Assembly: GCA_002270295.1 (NCBI GenBank)
Contig: NISF01000007.1
Location: 124,540-188,539, forward strand
DNA: 64,000 nt
Origin: Enterobacter sp. 10-1
GTDB lineage: Bacteria; Pseudomonadota; Gammaproteobacteria; Enterobacterales; Enterobacteriaceae
Reading direction: 5' to 3'
Shown here: one piece after another, positions 46,391 through 56,497 of the stretch
Layout of the letters: the number at the start of each line of letters is the position of its first letter
Numbering within the stretch: position 1 is the first letter of the stretch
Notes under the pieces: model-generated
Database searches by the model: none
What the model was told of the DNA's origin: nothing
The model's input: only the letters and a program-made list of their open reading frames with translations
Position numbers and translations under genes: made by a program

Positions 46391-48748
46391 GTGACTCAGC
46401 CACGAGAAGGTTTCTTACTGACCCGTCACTGGCGGGATACCCCGCAGGGCACGGAGCTGACCTTTTGGCTGGCGACCGACGACGGCCCCCTTCAGGTCAC
46501 CCTGCCGCCGCAGGAGTCCGTGGCATTTATCCCCGAAGCGCAGCGTGCCCAGGCTGAACGCCTGCTGCTGGGCGAAAATGGCCTGCGCCTCGCCCCCCTC
46601 AGCCTAAAAGACTTTCACCGCCAGCCGGTTTTTGGCCTTTACTGCCGCGCCCATCGCCAGCTGATGCGCCTCGAAAAGAAGCTGCGCGAACAGGGCGTTA
46701 CCGTCTACGAAGGCGATATCCGCCCGCCGGAGCGCTATCTGATGGAGCGCTTTATTACCGCGCCGGTTTGGGTCGAGGGCGAAAAACGAGGAGCGCAGCT
46801 GCTCAACGCCCGCATGAAGGCCAGCCCGCACTACCGGCCGCCGCTGAAATGGGTATCGCTGGATATCGAAACCAGCCGCCACGGCGAGCTGTACTGCATC
46901 GGCCTGGAAGGCTGCGGCCAGCGGGTCGTCTACATGCTCGGGCCAGAGCCGGCGGCCTCTCCCGCCGTCGATTTTCAGCTGGAGTACGTAGCCAGCCGCC
47001 CGCAGCTGCTGGAAAAGCTCAACGCCTGGTTTGCCGCCCATGACCCGGACATTCTGATCGGCTGGAACGTGGTGCAGTTCGACCTGCGCGTGCTGCAAAA
47101 ACACGCCGAGCGCTACCGTATTCCGCTGCTGCTCGGCCGCGACAACAGCGAGCTGGAGTGGCGCGAGCACGGTTTTAAAAATGGCGTATTCTTCGCCCAG
47201 GCCAGCGGGCGGCTGATTATCGACGGCATTGAGGCGCTGAAATCCGCGTTCTGGAGCTTCCCCTCTTTTTCACTTGAGGCGGTAGCGCGCGAGCTGCTGG
47301 GTGAAGGCAAAGCCATCGATAATCCCTGGGATCGGATGGACGAAATCGACCGCCGCTTCAGCGAGGATAAGCCGGCGCTGGCAACCTACAATTTGCAGGA
47401 CTGCGAGCTGGTGACGCGCATCTTCCAGAAAACGGAGATCGTGCCGTTTCTGCTGGAGCGCGCCACGGTTAACGGCCTGCCCGCCGACCGCCACGGCGGG
47501 TCGGTGGCCGCCTTCAGCCACCTCTATTTTCCACGCATGCACCGGCTGGGCTACGTTGCGCCCAACCTCGGCGAAGTTCCGCCGCAGGCCAGCCCCGGCG
47601 GCTACGTGATGGACTCCCGCCCCGGCCTGTACGATTCGGTGCTGGTGCTGGACTACAAAAGCCTGTATCCCTCGATTATTCGCACCTTCCTGATCGACCC
47701 GGTGGGGCTCGTCGAAGGCGGCGCCCTGCCCGATGACGAGCACAGCACCGAAGGCTTTCTCGGCGCGCGCTTCTCCCGCGAGAAGCACTGTCTGCCGGGT
47801 ATCGTCGGCCAGATTTGGCACGGCCGCGACGACGCCAAGCGGCATAAAAACAAGCCGCTGTCTCAGGCGTTGAAGATCATTATGAACGCCTTTTATGGCG
47901 TGCTCGGCACCAGCGCCTGCCGCTTTTTCGACCCGCGGCTGGCCTCGTCAATCACCATGCGCGGCCACGCCATCATGCGCCAGACCAAAGCGCTGATTGA
48001 GTCGCAGGGCTATGACGTTATCTATGGCGACACCGATTCCACCTTTGTCTGGCTCAGGCGCGCCCATGATGAACAAGAGGCGGCGAAAATCGGCCGTTCG
48101 CTGGTGGCCTATGTCAACGACTGGTGGGCCGCCGAGCTGGGGAAAGCGCGCCTTACCAGCACCCTGGAGCTGGAGTTTGAAACCCACTTCTGCCGTTTTT
48201 TAATGCCGACCATCCGCGGGGCCGATACCGGCAGCAAAAAGCGCTACGCCGGAATGATTCAGGAGGCGCAGGAGCAGAGAATGGTCTTTAAAGGGCTGGA
48301 GACGGTGCGAACCGACTGGACGCCGCTGGCCCAGCAGTTTCAGCAGGAGCTGTACCTGCGCATTTTCCGCAACCAGCCCTATCGTGACTACGTCCTGGAG
48401 ACGATTCGTCAGCTGATGAACGGCGAGCTCGACGATCGGCTGATCTACCGTAAGCGGCTGCGCCGACCGCTGGCGGAATATCAGCGCAACGTTCCGCCGC
48501 ACGTCCGCGCGGCAAGGCTTGCCGACGAGCACAACGTCAGGCTGGGCAGGCCGCAGCAGTACCAGCAACGCGGCAGCATCAAATATGTCTGGACCACCGG
48601 CGGGCCGGAGCCGGTCGATTATCAGCAGTCGCCGCTCGATTACGAGCACTATTTGTCGAAACAATTACAGCCGGTCGCGGAAGGAATACTTCCCTTTGTC
48701 GACGATGATTTTGCTACAATAGTGACAGGGCAGCTGGGGCTATTTTGA
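46391..48748 (+). CDS. polB: PolB DNA polymerase II
   Basis: SOS-induced B-family polymerase with proofreading, used in replication restart and translesion synthesis. 785 residues (E. coli 783), starting at GTG as in E. coli. Exonuclease motif [10 protein letters not shown] (about 156-164), polymerase motif [11 protein letters not shown] (about 418-427), and motif C YGDTDS (about 547-552). The C-terminal QLGLF is the beta-clamp-binding peptide. SOS box upstream. Confidence 0.97.
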   Translation: MTQPREGFLLTRHWRDTPQGTELTFWLATDDGPLQVTLPPQESVAFIPEAQRAQAERLLLGENGLRLAPLSLKDFHRQPVFGLYCRAHRQLMRLEKKLREQGVTVYEGDIRPPERYLMERFITAPVWVEGEKRGAQLLNARMKASPHYRPPLKWVSLDIETSRHGELYCIGLEGCGQRVVYMLGPEPAASPAVDFQLEYVASRPQLLEKLNAWFAAHDPDILIGWNVVQFDLRVLQKHAERYRIPLLLGRDNSELEWREHGFKNGVFFAQASGRLIIDGIEALKSAFWSFPSFSLEAVARELLGEGKAIDNPWDRMDEIDRRFSEDKPALATYNLQDCELVTRIFQKTEIVPFLLERATVNGLPADRHGGSVAAFSHLYFPRMHRLGYVAPNLGEVPPQASPGGYVMDSRPGLYDSVLVLDYKSLYPSIIRTFLIDPVGLVEGGALPDDEHSTEGFLGARFSREKHCLPGIVGQIWHGRDDAKRHKNKPLSQALKIIMNAFYGVLGTSACRFFDPRLASSITMRGHAIMRQTKALIESQGYDVIYGDTDSTFVWLRRAHDEQEAAKIGRSLVAYVNDWWAAELGKARLTSTLELEFETHFCRFLMPTIRGADTGSKKRYAGMIQEAQEQRMVFKGLETVRTDWTPLAQQFQQELYLRIFRNQPYRDYVLETIRQLMNGELDDRLIYRKRLRRPLAEYQRNVPPHVRAARLADEHNVRLGRPQQYQQRGSIKYVWTTGGPEPVDYQQSPLDYEHYLSKQLQPVAEGILPFVDDDFATIVTGQLGLF

Positions 48749-48881
48749 CAGGTGACTATCACCGCAGCATCCAGTACCATAGCGCCCTTTCCACTCCTGG
48801 ACCCAATTTTGATCTCTCTCCAGCCTATTCGGAGATGATCAACTATTGCCTGCAATTTAAGAACTAAAGAGCCGAACACAT

Positions 48882-51788
48882 ATGCCTTTTACACTTGGTC
48901 AACGCTGGATTAGCGACACAGAGAGCGAACTGGGATTAGGGACGGTAGTAGCGCTGGATGCGCGCATGGTTACCCTTCTTTTCCCCGCCATCGGTGAAAA
49001 TCGTCTGTACGCACGCAACGACTCCCCGATCACCCGCGTGATGTTTAATCCGGGCGACACCATCACCAGCCACGAAGGCTGGCAGCTCCAGGTTGACGAA
49101 GTTAATGAAGAAAACGGCCTGCTGGCCTATACCGGGACCCGTCTGGATACCGAGGAAGCCAACGTGGTTCTGCGTGAAGTGCTGCTCGACAGCAAGCTGG
49201 TTTTCAGCAAGCCGCAGGACCGCCTGTTCGCCGGGCAGATCGACCGTATGGACCGCTTTGCGCTGCGCTACCGCGCGCGTAAATATCAGAGCGAGCAGTA
49301 CCGGATGCCGTGGAGCGGCCTGCGCGGCCAGCGTACCAGCCTGATCCCGCACCAGCTGCACATCGCCCACGACGTTGGCCGTCGCCACGCCCCGCGCGTG
49401 CTGCTGGCGGATGAGGTCGGGCTCGGTAAAACCATCGAAGCCGGGATGATCCTGCATCAGCAGCTGCTGGCCGGCGCCGCCGAGCGCGTGCTGATCGTCG
49501 TTCCGGAAACCCTGCAGCACCAGTGGCTGGTCGAAATGCTGCGCCGCTTCAACCTGCGCTTCTCGCTGTTTGACGACGAGCGCTACGCCGAAGCGCAGCA
49601 CGACGCTTATAATCCGTTTGAAACCGAGCAGCTGGTAATCTGCTCCCTGGATTTTGTTCGCCGCAGCAAGCAGCGCCTTGAGCACCTGTGTGACGCCGAA
49701 TGGGATCTGATGATCGTCGATGAGGCACACCACCTGGTGTGGAGCGAAGATGCGCCGAGCCGTGAATACCAGGCGATTGAACAGCTGGCCGAGCGCGTGC
49801 CGGGGATCCTGCTGCTGACCGCCACGCCGGAGCAGCTGGGAATGGAGAGCCATTTCGCCCGTCTGCGCCTGCTGGACCCAAACCGTTTCCACGACTTCGC
49901 CCAGTTCGTTGAAGAGCAGCAGAACTACCGCCCGGTGGCCGACGCCGTCGCCCTGCTGCTGGCAGGCAACAGGCTGAGCGATGCCGATCTGAATATGCTC
50001 GGCGAGCTAATCGGCGAGCAGGATATCGAGCCGCTGCTGCAGACCGCCAACAGCGATCGCGACGGGGCGCAGTCCGCGCGCCAGGAGCTGGTCTCCATGC
50101 TCATGGACCGCCACGGCACCAGCCGCGTTCTGTTCCGTAACACCCGTAACGGCGTGAAAGGCTTCCCGAAACGCGAACTACACACCATTCGCCTGCCGCT
50201 GCCGATGCAGTACCAGACGGCCATCAAGGTCTCCGGCATTATGGGCGCGCGTAAAACCGCCGAAGAGCGCGCTCGCGACATGCTCTATCCGGAGCAGATC
50301 TATCAGGAGTTTGAAGGCGATAGCGGAACCTGGTGGAACTTCGACCCGCGCGTCGAGTGGCTGATGGGCCACCTGACCAGCCACCGTTCGCAGAAGGTGC
50401 TGGTGATCTGCGCGAAAGCCGCCACCGCGCTGCAGCTGGAACAGGTGCTGCGCGAGCGCGAAGGTATTCGCGCCGCGGTCTTCCACGAAGGGATGTCGAT
50501 CATCGAACGCGACCGCGCCGCCGCGTGGTTTGCCGAAGAGGACACCGGCGCGCAGGTGCTGCTGTGTTCTGAAATCGGCTCCGAAGGCCGTAACTTCCAG
50601 TTCGCCAGCAACCTGGTGATGTTCGATCTGCCGTTCAACCCGGACCTGCTGGAGCAGCGTATTGGCCGTCTGGACCGTATCGGCCAGGCGCACGATATTC
50701 AGATCCACGTACCGTATCTGGAAAAAACCGCCCAGTCGGTGCTGGTCCGCTGGTATCACGAAGGCCTTGATGCCTTCGAGCACACCTGCCCGACCGGCCG
50801 TACCGTTTACGATAGCGTCCATGACGAGCTGATTAACTATCTTGCCGCGCCGGAGACGACCGACGGCTTCGACGCGCTGATTAAATCCTGCCGCCAGCAG
50901 CACGACGCGCTGAAAGCGCAGCTGGAGCAGGGCCGCGACCGCCTGCTGGAGATTCACTCCAACGGCGGCGAAGGGGCGCAGGCGCTCGCCGAAAGCATTG
51001 AAGAACAGGATGACGATACCAGCCTGATCGCCTTTGCCATGAACCTGTTTGATATCGTCGGTATCAACCAGGACGATCGCGGCGAGAACCTGATTGTGCT
51101 GACTCCGTCCGATCATATGCTGGTTCCGGACTTCCCGGGCCTGCCGGAAGACGGCTGCACCATCACCTTTGAGCGCGACGTCGCGCTCTCCCGCGAAGAC
51201 GCGCAGTTCGTCACCTGGGAGCATCCGCTGATTATCAACGGCCTGGACCTGATCCTTTCCGGCGATACCGGCAGCAGCACTATCTCGCTGCTGAAGAACA
51301 AGGCGCTGCCGGTCGGGACGCTGCTGCTCGAGCTGATTTACGTCGTCGAAGCGCAGGCGCCGAAGCAGCTGCAGCTTAATCGCTTCCTGCCGGCCACGCC
51401 GGTACGCATGCTGCTGGATAAGAACGGCAACAACCTCGCCGGCCAGGTGGAGTTCGAGAGCTTCAACCGCCAGCTGAGCGCCGTTAACCGCCATACCGGC
51501 AGCAAGCTGGTCAACGCGGTACAGCAGGACGTTCACGCGATCCTGCAGCTCGGCGAAGCCCAGGTCGCGAAGGCCGCTCAGGCGCTGATCGCAGCGGCGC
51601 GCGATGAGGCTAACGACAAGCTGTCGGCGGAGCTGTCGCGTCTGGAAGCCCTTAAAGCGGTTAACCCGAACATCCGCGATGACGAACTGTCGGCAATTGA
51701 GAGCAACCGTCAGCAGGTGATGGATGCGCTGGCCCAGGCCGGCTGGCGTCTTGATGCGCTGCGTTTAATCGTCGTCACTCACCAGTAA
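48882..51788 (+). CDS. rapA: RapA RNA polymerase-associated SWI2/SNF2 ATPase
   Basis: Binds RNA polymerase and helps recycle it after termination. 968 residues as in E. coli. N-terminal Tudor-like domains, Walker A DEVGLGKT (about 177-184), DEAH box DEAHHL (about 280-285), SAT-like motif LLTATPEQ, and helicase motif [13 protein letters not shown] (about 596-606). Likely transcribed from the 133-base gap after polB. Confidence 0.98.
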   Translation: MPFTLGQRWISDTESELGLGTVVALDARMVTLLFPAIGENRLYARNDSPITRVMFNPGDTITSHEGWQLQVDEVNEENGLLAYTGTRLDTEEANVVLREVLLDSKLVFSKPQDRLFAGQIDRMDRFALRYRARKYQSEQYRMPWSGLRGQRTSLIPHQLHIAHDVGRRHAPRVLLADEVGLGKTIEAGMILHQQLLAGAAERVLIVVPETLQHQWLVEMLRRFNLRFSLFDDERYAEAQHDAYNPFETEQLVICSLDFVRRSKQRLEHLCDAEWDLMIVDEAHHLVWSEDAPSREYQAIEQLAERVPGILLLTATPEQLGMESHFARLRLLDPNRFHDFAQFVEEQQNYRPVADAVALLLAGNRLSDADLNMLGELIGEQDIEPLLQTANSDRDGAQSARQELVSMLMDRHGTSRVLFRNTRNGVKGFPKRELHTIRLPLPMQYQTAIKVSGIMGARKTAEERARDMLYPEQIYQEFEGDSGTWWNFDPRVEWLMGHLTSHRSQKVLVICAKAATALQLEQVLREREGIRAAVFHEGMSIIERDRAAAWFAEEDTGAQVLLCSEIGSEGRNFQFASNLVMFDLPFNPDLLEQRIGRLDRIGQAHDIQIHVPYLEKTAQSVLVRWYHEGLDAFEHTCPTGRTVYDSVHDELINYLAAPETTDGFDALIKSCRQQHDALKAQLEQGRDRLLEIHSNGGEGAQALAESIEEQDDDTSLIAFAMNLFDIVGINQDDRGENLIVLTPSDHMLVPDFPGLPEDGCTITFERDVALSREDAQFVTWEHPLIINGLDLILSGDTGSSTISLLKNKALPVGTLLLELIYVVEAQAPKQLQLNRFLPATPVRMLLDKNGNNLAGQVEFESFNRQLSAVNRHTGSKLVNAVQQDVHAILQLGEAQVAKAAQALIAAARDEANDKLSAELSRLEALKAVNPNIRDDELSAIESNRQQVMDALAQAGWRLDALRLIVVTHQ

Positions 51789-51800
51789 CGGAACGCGAAT

Positions 51801-52460
51801 ATGGCGATGGAAAACTACAATCCGCCGCAGGCCCCCTGGCTGGTTATCCTCTATCAGGATGAGCACATTATGGTGGTCAACAAGCCGAGCGGCCTGTTGT
51901 CCGTGCCGGGGCGGCTGGAGGATCATAAAGACAGCGTGATGACGCGCGTGCAGCGCGACTTTCCGCAGGCCGAGTCGGTTCACCGGCTGGATATGGCCAC
52001 CAGCGGCGTGATTGTGGTGGCGCTGACCAAAGCGGCAGAGCGCGAGCTGAAGCGTCAGTTTCGCGAGCGTGAGCCGAAGAAGCAGTACGTCGCCCGCGTG
52101 TGGGGTCACCCGCAGAAAGCAGAAGGCCTGGTGGATTTGCCGCTGATTTGCGACTGGCCGAACCGGCCAAAGCAGAAGGTGTGCTACGAAACCGGCAAGG
52201 CGGCGCAAACCGAGTATGAGGTGCTGGAGTACGCGGATGATAACAGCGCCCGCGTGCGCCTGAAGCCGATTACCGGGCGTTCGCACCAGCTGCGCGTGCA
52301 TATGCTGGCCCTCGGCCACCCGATTCTCGGCGACCGCTTTTATGCGACACCGGAAGCGCTGGCTATGGCCCCGCGCCTGCTGCTGCACGCGGAGATGCTG
52401 ACCATCACCCATCCCGCTTTCGGCAACGCAATGACCTTCCGCGCGCCGGTCGACTTCTGA
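51801..52460 (+). CDS. rluA: RluA dual-specificity 23S rRNA/tRNA pseudouridine synthase
   Basis: Makes pseudouridine at 23S position 746 and tRNA position 32. 219 residues as in E. coli. Catalytic aspartate 64 in the HRLDMATSG motif. Other family motifs: VVNKPSGLLSVPG at the start and GRSHQLRVHM near residue 160. Twelve bases after rapA, so probably cotranscribed. Confidence 0.98.
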   Translation: MAMENYNPPQAPWLVILYQDEHIMVVNKPSGLLSVPGRLEDHKDSVMTRVQRDFPQAESVHRLDMATSGVIVVALTKAAERELKRQFREREPKKQYVARVWGHPQKAEGLVDLPLICDWPNRPKQKVCYETGKAAQTEYEVLEYADDNSARVRLKPITGRSHQLRVHMLALGHPILGDRFYATPEALAMAPRLLLHAEMLTITHPAFGNAMTFRAPVDF

Positions 52461-52469
52461 CCGCTGATT

Positions 52470-52538
52470 CCCCGGGCTATGGCGTAAGCGCCTTACCCGG
52501 GCTACCCCGCCCCTCCGCTAAGCGCGGCGAGAGCGGGG
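52470..52538. repeat. REP-type and GC hairpins between converging rluA and citX
   Basis: First stem: CCCGGG (52471-52476) with CCCGGG (52496-52501) and inner GGCG/CGCC, in the typical enterobacterial REP arrangement around GGCGTAAGCGCC. Second stem: CCCCGC (52505-52510) with GCGGGG (52533-52538). They fill the gap between two converging genes and probably protect both 3' ends. They also mark the edge of the cit block. Confidence 0.7.
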
Positions 52539-52557
52539 TTCCTCACGCTATCATCCG

Positions 52558-53046
52558 TTAGTCGCGGGCAAACCAGGCGTCAATCATCTGCTCTACGTGA
52601 GCGGCCGACTGCTGCGGGTGGCGATCGTTGCTCTCGGCAGCAGACGGGCGGCTCTGCAGGCCGTCCGCCGGGCAAATCACTTCGATATTCCATAAACGCC
52701 CCAGCGGATGGGATTGCGTCAGCTCCGTGCAAAGCGCGTTAATTTCACTGGCAGAGTGCTCAACGCACCACAGCGCTTCCGGCCCGGTTGGCAGCCACTG
52801 CACCTGGCGGTCCAGCGTTTGCCAGCGGTGTTTCCACAGCAACTGATCGAAAGCCTGCAGCGCCACGCCCATCATATTGCGATAGCGGATGCTGTCTTTC
52901 TCCGCGCCCGGCGTCACCAGGGTGAGCGAAATAACCGGCTGCTGATAATGGGTTAACAACTCGCTCTGACGAGCTTCACGCTGCGCTTTCACCGCCAGCT
53001 GGGTTTCTACGCTGGCGCCCGCACGGGCGGGAGTATCCACGGACAT
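52558..53046 (-). CDS. citX: CitX apo-citrate lyase phosphoribosyl-dephospho-CoA transferase
   Basis: Transfers the triphosphoribosyl-dephospho-CoA prosthetic group to the citrate lyase acyl-carrier subunit CitD. 162 residues, shorter than the 183 of E. coli CitX. Family landmarks: QPVISLTLVTPGAEKDS (about 36-52), GPEALW, and SHPLGRLWNIEVICPA (about 111-126). The region after this lacks the cysteine cluster present in E. coli CitX. Strong Shine-Dalgarno AGGAGAGG. It lies downstream of citW on the same strand, as in the citW-citX pair described in K. pneumoniae. No citrate lyase genes are in the window. Confidence 0.85.
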   Translation of the reverse strand: MSVDTPARAGASVETQLAVKAQREARQSELLTHYQQPVISLTLVTPGAEKDSIRYRNMMGVALQAFDQLLWKHRWQTLDRQVQWLPTGPEALWCVEHSASEINALCTELTQSHPLGRLWNIEVICPADGLQSRPSAAESNDRHPQQSAAHVEQMIDAWFARD

Positions 53047-53067
53047 TAATTCCTCTCCTTCACTGAA

Positions 53068-53092
53068 TAAAATAACGGCGGCAGGGCTGCCG
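53068..53092 (-). terminator. Weak terminator-like hairpin before citX
   Basis: On the minus strand CGGCAG-CC-CTGCCG is followed by the T-rich stretch TTATTTTATT, about 25-45 bases before the citX start. It could act as an intercistronic attenuator that lowers citX relative to citW. Confidence 0.35.
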
Positions 53093-53147
53093 TCGCGATA
53101 ACGGATTTCGCTGCTGATTGTATCGCTAAATGAACAGAATTTAGGAT

Positions 53148-53176
53148 ACAGGACAAAGAAATTTTCTTCGTCCTGT
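53148..53176 (-). repeat. 29-base hairpin in the citW-citX gap
   Basis: ACAGGAC and GTCCTGT form the base and AAGAA/TTCTT the top of a nearly perfect stem-loop with one mismatch. It starts about 40 bases after the citW stop. A 3'-stabilising or processing structure is likely. Confidence 0.5.
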
Positions 53177-53216
53177 GGAGGGAAATAGCAGTTTTTCCTG
53201 TTAGCACAGAACTAAA

Positions 53217-54584
53217 TCACGCCATAAAGTGACTCAGAAACAGCAGGCCCAGAGAGACATTGATCGCTCCACCGATGCGGGTGGCGATTTGGGCGAACGG
53301 CATCAGGTTCATTCGGTTGCCGGAGGTCAGAATCGCCACATCGCCGGTTCCTCCCTGGCCGCTCTGGCAGCAGGAGACGATCGCCACATCGATCGGATGC
53401 ATGCCAATTTTTTTACCGACAAAGAACCCGGTCGCCACCAGCGCGGAGACGGTGCTGATAATCACCAGCAGATTAGTGATAGTAAAGGCGTTAACCAGCT
53501 CCTGCCACGGCGTAATGGCGACGCCAACGGCGAACAAAATCGGATAGGTCACCGCCGTGCGGAAGAACTTATACACCACCTGAGAGCCCTCCTGCAGGCG
53601 CGGCGATACGCCGTTAGCCAGCTTCAGCAGCACCGCCAGGAACAGCATCCCCACCGGCGCCGGCAGGCCAATCATCTTTTGGCCCAGCATCCCCAGCATA
53701 TACAGCAGCACCGCCAGCAGCGCCCCGGACGCCAGCGTCGCCACGTCCGTTTTGCCGCCGAAGCTTTCGTCACCGGCGGTTTCACGATGCGTTTCATTGC
53801 TGCGGTTCGGCATCAGCTGGCCTTCGCCAGTCAGATGCGGGAAGCGCTTGCCCAGCTGGTTCAGGCTGCCGGAGATGACAATCGCCGTCAGGCTGCCCAG
53901 CATAACCATCGGCAGAACGCGGCCTAACGCGACGCCCTGATCCATATGCAGCAGCGCGGCATAGCCAATCGACAGCGGTATCGCCCCTTCCCCTACGCCG
54001 CCGGCCATAATCGGCAGGACGATAAAGAAAAATACCTGGAACGGCTCCAGGCCTAATGCCGTCCCGACGCCAACGCCGACCAGCATGCCGACAATTTCAC
54101 CGCACACCATCGGAAAGAAAATGCGCAGGAATCCCTGAATCAGCGTGGTGCGGTTCATGCTCATTATGCTGCCGACGATAATGCAGCAGATGTAGAGATA
54201 GAGAATATTGGTCGACTTGTAGAATTTGGTGGTGGATTCAACCACCACGTCCGGCAGCAGGCCGTAATGGACCAGCGCCGAGGGAATAAAGGTCGCACAG
54301 ATCGCCGCCGCGCCGAGCTTGCCGAGCACCGGCAGGCGCTTGCCAAACTCGCCGCAGGCAAAGCCAAAAAACGCCAGCGTCGCCACCATCACCACAATGT
54401 CGCTCGGCAGCTTGCCGCCCAGACAGTCAAGGGCAATTAAGCCGCCGGCCAGCAGGAACAGAGGCAGCGGGATAATCCCGACTTTTCGGTTATCCATAAC
54501 GTGCCACCAGCGCTGTTTCAGCGTGGCCTTTGGGGTGTCGATGGGGTCGAGGGTCGCAGAGAATGCATTGTCTGTGGTGCTCAT
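53217..54584 (-). CDS. citW: CitW citrate carrier (2-hydroxycarboxylate transporter family)
   Basis: Secondary transporter of the CitS/CitW/MleP family. CitW of K. pneumoniae is reported as a citrate/acetate exchanger, distinct from the sodium symporter CitS. 455 residues with about 11 membrane segments. Both re-entrant-loop signatures are present: GGVGEGAIPLSIGYA (about 194-208) and CQSGQGGTGDVAILTSGNRM (about 401-420) with the conserved substrate arginine in FAQIATRIGGA. AAAGGG Shine-Dalgarno about 10 bases upstream of the ATG. The assignment as CitW rather than CitS rests on neighbours (citX, citYZ; no oadGAB), which is an inference. Confidence 0.87.
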   Translation of the reverse strand: MSTTDNAFSATLDPIDTPKATLKQRWWHVMDNRKVGIIPLPLFLLAGGLIALDCLGGKLPSDIVVMVATLAFFGFACGEFGKRLPVLGKLGAAAICATFIPSALVHYGLLPDVVVESTTKFYKSTNILYLYICCIIVGSIMSMNRTTLIQGFLRIFFPMVCGEIVGMLVGVGVGTALGLEPFQVFFFIVLPIMAGGVGEGAIPLSIGYAALLHMDQGVALGRVLPMVMLGSLTAIVISGSLNQLGKRFPHLTGEGQLMPNRSNETHRETAGDESFGGKTDVATLASGALLAVLLYMLGMLGQKMIGLPAPVGMLFLAVLLKLANGVSPRLQEGSQVVYKFFRTAVTYPILFAVGVAITPWQELVNAFTITNLLVIISTVSALVATGFFVGKKIGMHPIDVAIVSCCQSGQGGTGDVAILTSGNRMNLMPFAQIATRIGGAINVSLGLLFLSHFMA

Positions 54585-54871
54585 AGGTTTAGCCCTTTAG
54601 TTATTATTCATCTTCAGACTAGGGGGGAATAAGCCGACTTAATGTGAGGATCGCCAGATTAAAAATGAAGTTTTAATGGGCACTATGGTTTTTATGGTTT
54701 CTATTCCCGGCGTGATATATCTCTGATTTATTAGCGTGGTTTTTATGGTTTTTTGTCGCAAGCGCTATAGATCATTTATAAATAGGCTTCGCGGATCGAT
54801 CCTGTTCCCTGACCCCGGCGTAAGCGGCCGCTCGTTTCTTACCCGCCTTACTGAGACTCCGTACAAGGCCT
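54585..54871. promoter_or_regulatory. citW-citY divergent control region with paired direct repeats
   Basis: 287 bases separate the divergent citW and citY starts. The 15-mer TGGTTTTTATGGTTT occurs twice (54686-54700 and 54737-54751), 51 bp apart on the same face of the helix. Each copy is itself a tandem of TGGTTT at 9-bp spacing. They are prime candidates for CitZ binding. An imperfect CRP-like half-site (TGTGA at 54644-54648 region) lies nearer citW. Confidence 0.6.
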
Positions 54872-56497
54872 ATGAAAGTTTCCTTTCAATTTAAGCTGTT
54901 TATTTCCCTGGTGGCGTTTTTCTCGATCCTGTTTGCCCTGCTGGGCGTTTATTACTATTTCGATGCCAGCCATCAGCTTTATCAGGAGATGAGCACCCGC
55001 GCCAAAATACAGGCCGAAGAGATCGCCCTGATGCCCAATTTACGTCAGCAGGTTGCCCGCAAGGACCCGCAGGCGATCAAAACCTTTATGCAGGAAATAG
55101 CCGCCCGCAGCGACGCCAGCTTTATCGTTGTTGGCGACGCGCGGGGCGTGCATCTGTTCCACTCCGTGCACCCGGAATGGGTCGGTACCCGGCTGGTTGG
55201 CGGCGATAATCAGGCGGTGCTGGAAGGGCAAACCATTACCACTATCCGCAAAGGCGGGCTCGGGATTTCGCTGCGCAGCAAGGCGCCGGTGCGTAACGAG
55301 GCGGGCCAGGTGGTGGGCATCGTTTCCGTCGGCTATCTGACCAGCTACCTCGACAGCATCACGCTGCAAAAAGTCATCAATATCTTCGTCGCCGCCGTGC
55401 TGCTGCTGGTTGCGCTATTTATCTTCTCCTGGTACTTCACCCGCAGCATCAAAAAGCAGATCTTCTCCCTGGAGCCGCGGGAAATCGGCCTGCTGGTGCG
55501 CCAGCAAAAGGCGATGATGGAATCGATTTATGAAGGGGTCATCGTTATCGATCATACCCGCCGCATCAAGGTCATTAACCGCGCGGCCCGCAGCCTGCTC
55601 GGCCTTAGCCAGCCCGCGTACCGGCTGCGCGGGCAGTCCATTGATAGCGTCATCGTTCCGCAGCCGTTTTTCGCCAGCGGCGAGATGCTGGAAAGCGACA
55701 CTCACGATGAGCTATGCCGCTTCAACCAGCTCACCGTACTTGCCAGCCGGGTGCGCATCATGCTGGAGAATTCGCTGCAGGGCTGGGTGATCACCTTCCG
55801 CGATCGCGATGAAATCAACTCGCTTAGCGCCCAGCTCAGCCAGGTGAAACGCTATGTGGATAACCTGCGCATCATGCGCCATGAGCAGCTCAACCGCATG
55901 ACCACGCTTTCCGGCCTGCTGCATATGGGCCACTACGACGAGGCCATTCGCTATATTCAGGCGCAGTCGGAGCATGCCCAGGAGCTGCTGGACTTTATTT
56001 CATCCCGCTTTAGCTCGCCGACGCTCTGCGGCCTGCTGCTGGGCAAGGCCGCCCGGGCGAGCGAGAAAGGCGTCGAGCTGAGCTTCGATCCCGCCTGCCA
56101 CATCGACCGCCCGCTGCCGTCATTAATCGAATCGGAGCTTATCTCTATCATCGGCAATCTGCTGGATAACGCCATTGAGGCCACCCAGCGCGCCGAATTG
56201 CCGCACGAGCCGGTTGAAGTGCTGATCCAGCTCAACGCCCGGGAGCTGATGATTGAAGTGGCCGATCGCGGCGTCGGTATTCGCCCGGAGATCCGCGATC
56301 GAATCTTTGAACGCGGCGTCACCACTAAAACCCGTGGCGATCACGGCATCGGACTGTATCTTATTGAACATTATGTCACTCAGGCTGGCGGCACCATCGA
56401 GGTCGCCGATAACTCGCCGCGCGGGGCCATCTTTACGCTATTTATTCCCGCCGACGGTCCGGCCCACCCGCCACAAGGGGCAAACTATGCATCATGA
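54872..56497 (+). CDS. citY: CitY sensor histidine kinase (CitA/DcuS family)
   Basis: Membrane sensor of a citrate-type two-component system. 541 residues. TM1 at about 8-28, periplasmic PAS sensor 40-165, TM2 at about 167-187, cytoplasmic PAS about 213-320, then the kinase. Phospho-acceptor H337 in RHEQLNRM, N-box GNLLDNAIEA (428-437), G1 DRGVGI (465-470), G2 GDHGIGLYL (489-497). The ligand motif that reads RxxH in CitA and DcuS is H94-L-F-H97 here. Overlaps citZ by 11 bases. The name follows the K. pneumoniae citX-citW-citY-citZ cluster. Confidence 0.87.
   Translation: MKVSFQFKLFISLVAFFSILFALLGVYYYFDASHQLYQEMSTRAKIQAEEIALMPNLRQQVARKDPQAIKTFMQEIAARSDASFIVVGDARGVHLFHSVHPEWVGTRLVGGDNQAVLEGQTITTIRKGGLGISLRSKAPVRNEAGQVVGIVSVGYLTSYLDSITLQKVINIFVAAVLLLVALFIFSWYFTRSIKKQIFSLEPREIGLLVRQQKAMMESIYEGVIVIDHTRRIKVINRAARSLLGLSQPAYRLRGQSIDSVIVPQPFFASGEMLESDTHDELCRFNQLTVLASRVRIMLENSLQGWVITFRDRDEINSLSAQLSQVKRYVDNLRIMRHEQLNRMTTLSGLLHMGHYDEAIRYIQAQSEHAQELLDFISSRFSSPTLCGLLLGKAARASEKGVELSFDPACHIDRPLPSLIESELISIIGNLLDNAIEATQRAELPHEPVEVLIQLNARELMIEVADRGVGIRPEIRDRIFERGVTTKTRGDHGIGLYLIEHYVTQAGGTIEVADNSPRGAIFTLFIPADGPAHPPQGANYAS

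Noticed and set aside
50178..51536. A 452-codon open frame antisense to rapA, with similar long antisense frames opposite lptD, araB, murE, mraY and secA
   Set aside because: These run codon-for-codon opposite well-identified genes, have no ribosome sites or recognisable domains, and are the expected by-product of G+C-rich codon use.
53217..54584. Naming the carrier citS (sodium-citrate symporter)
   Set aside because: The family is the same, but citS is normally followed by oadGAB and citAB. Here the neighbours are citX and citYZ, which match citW. Sequence inspection alone cannot settle transport mechanism.
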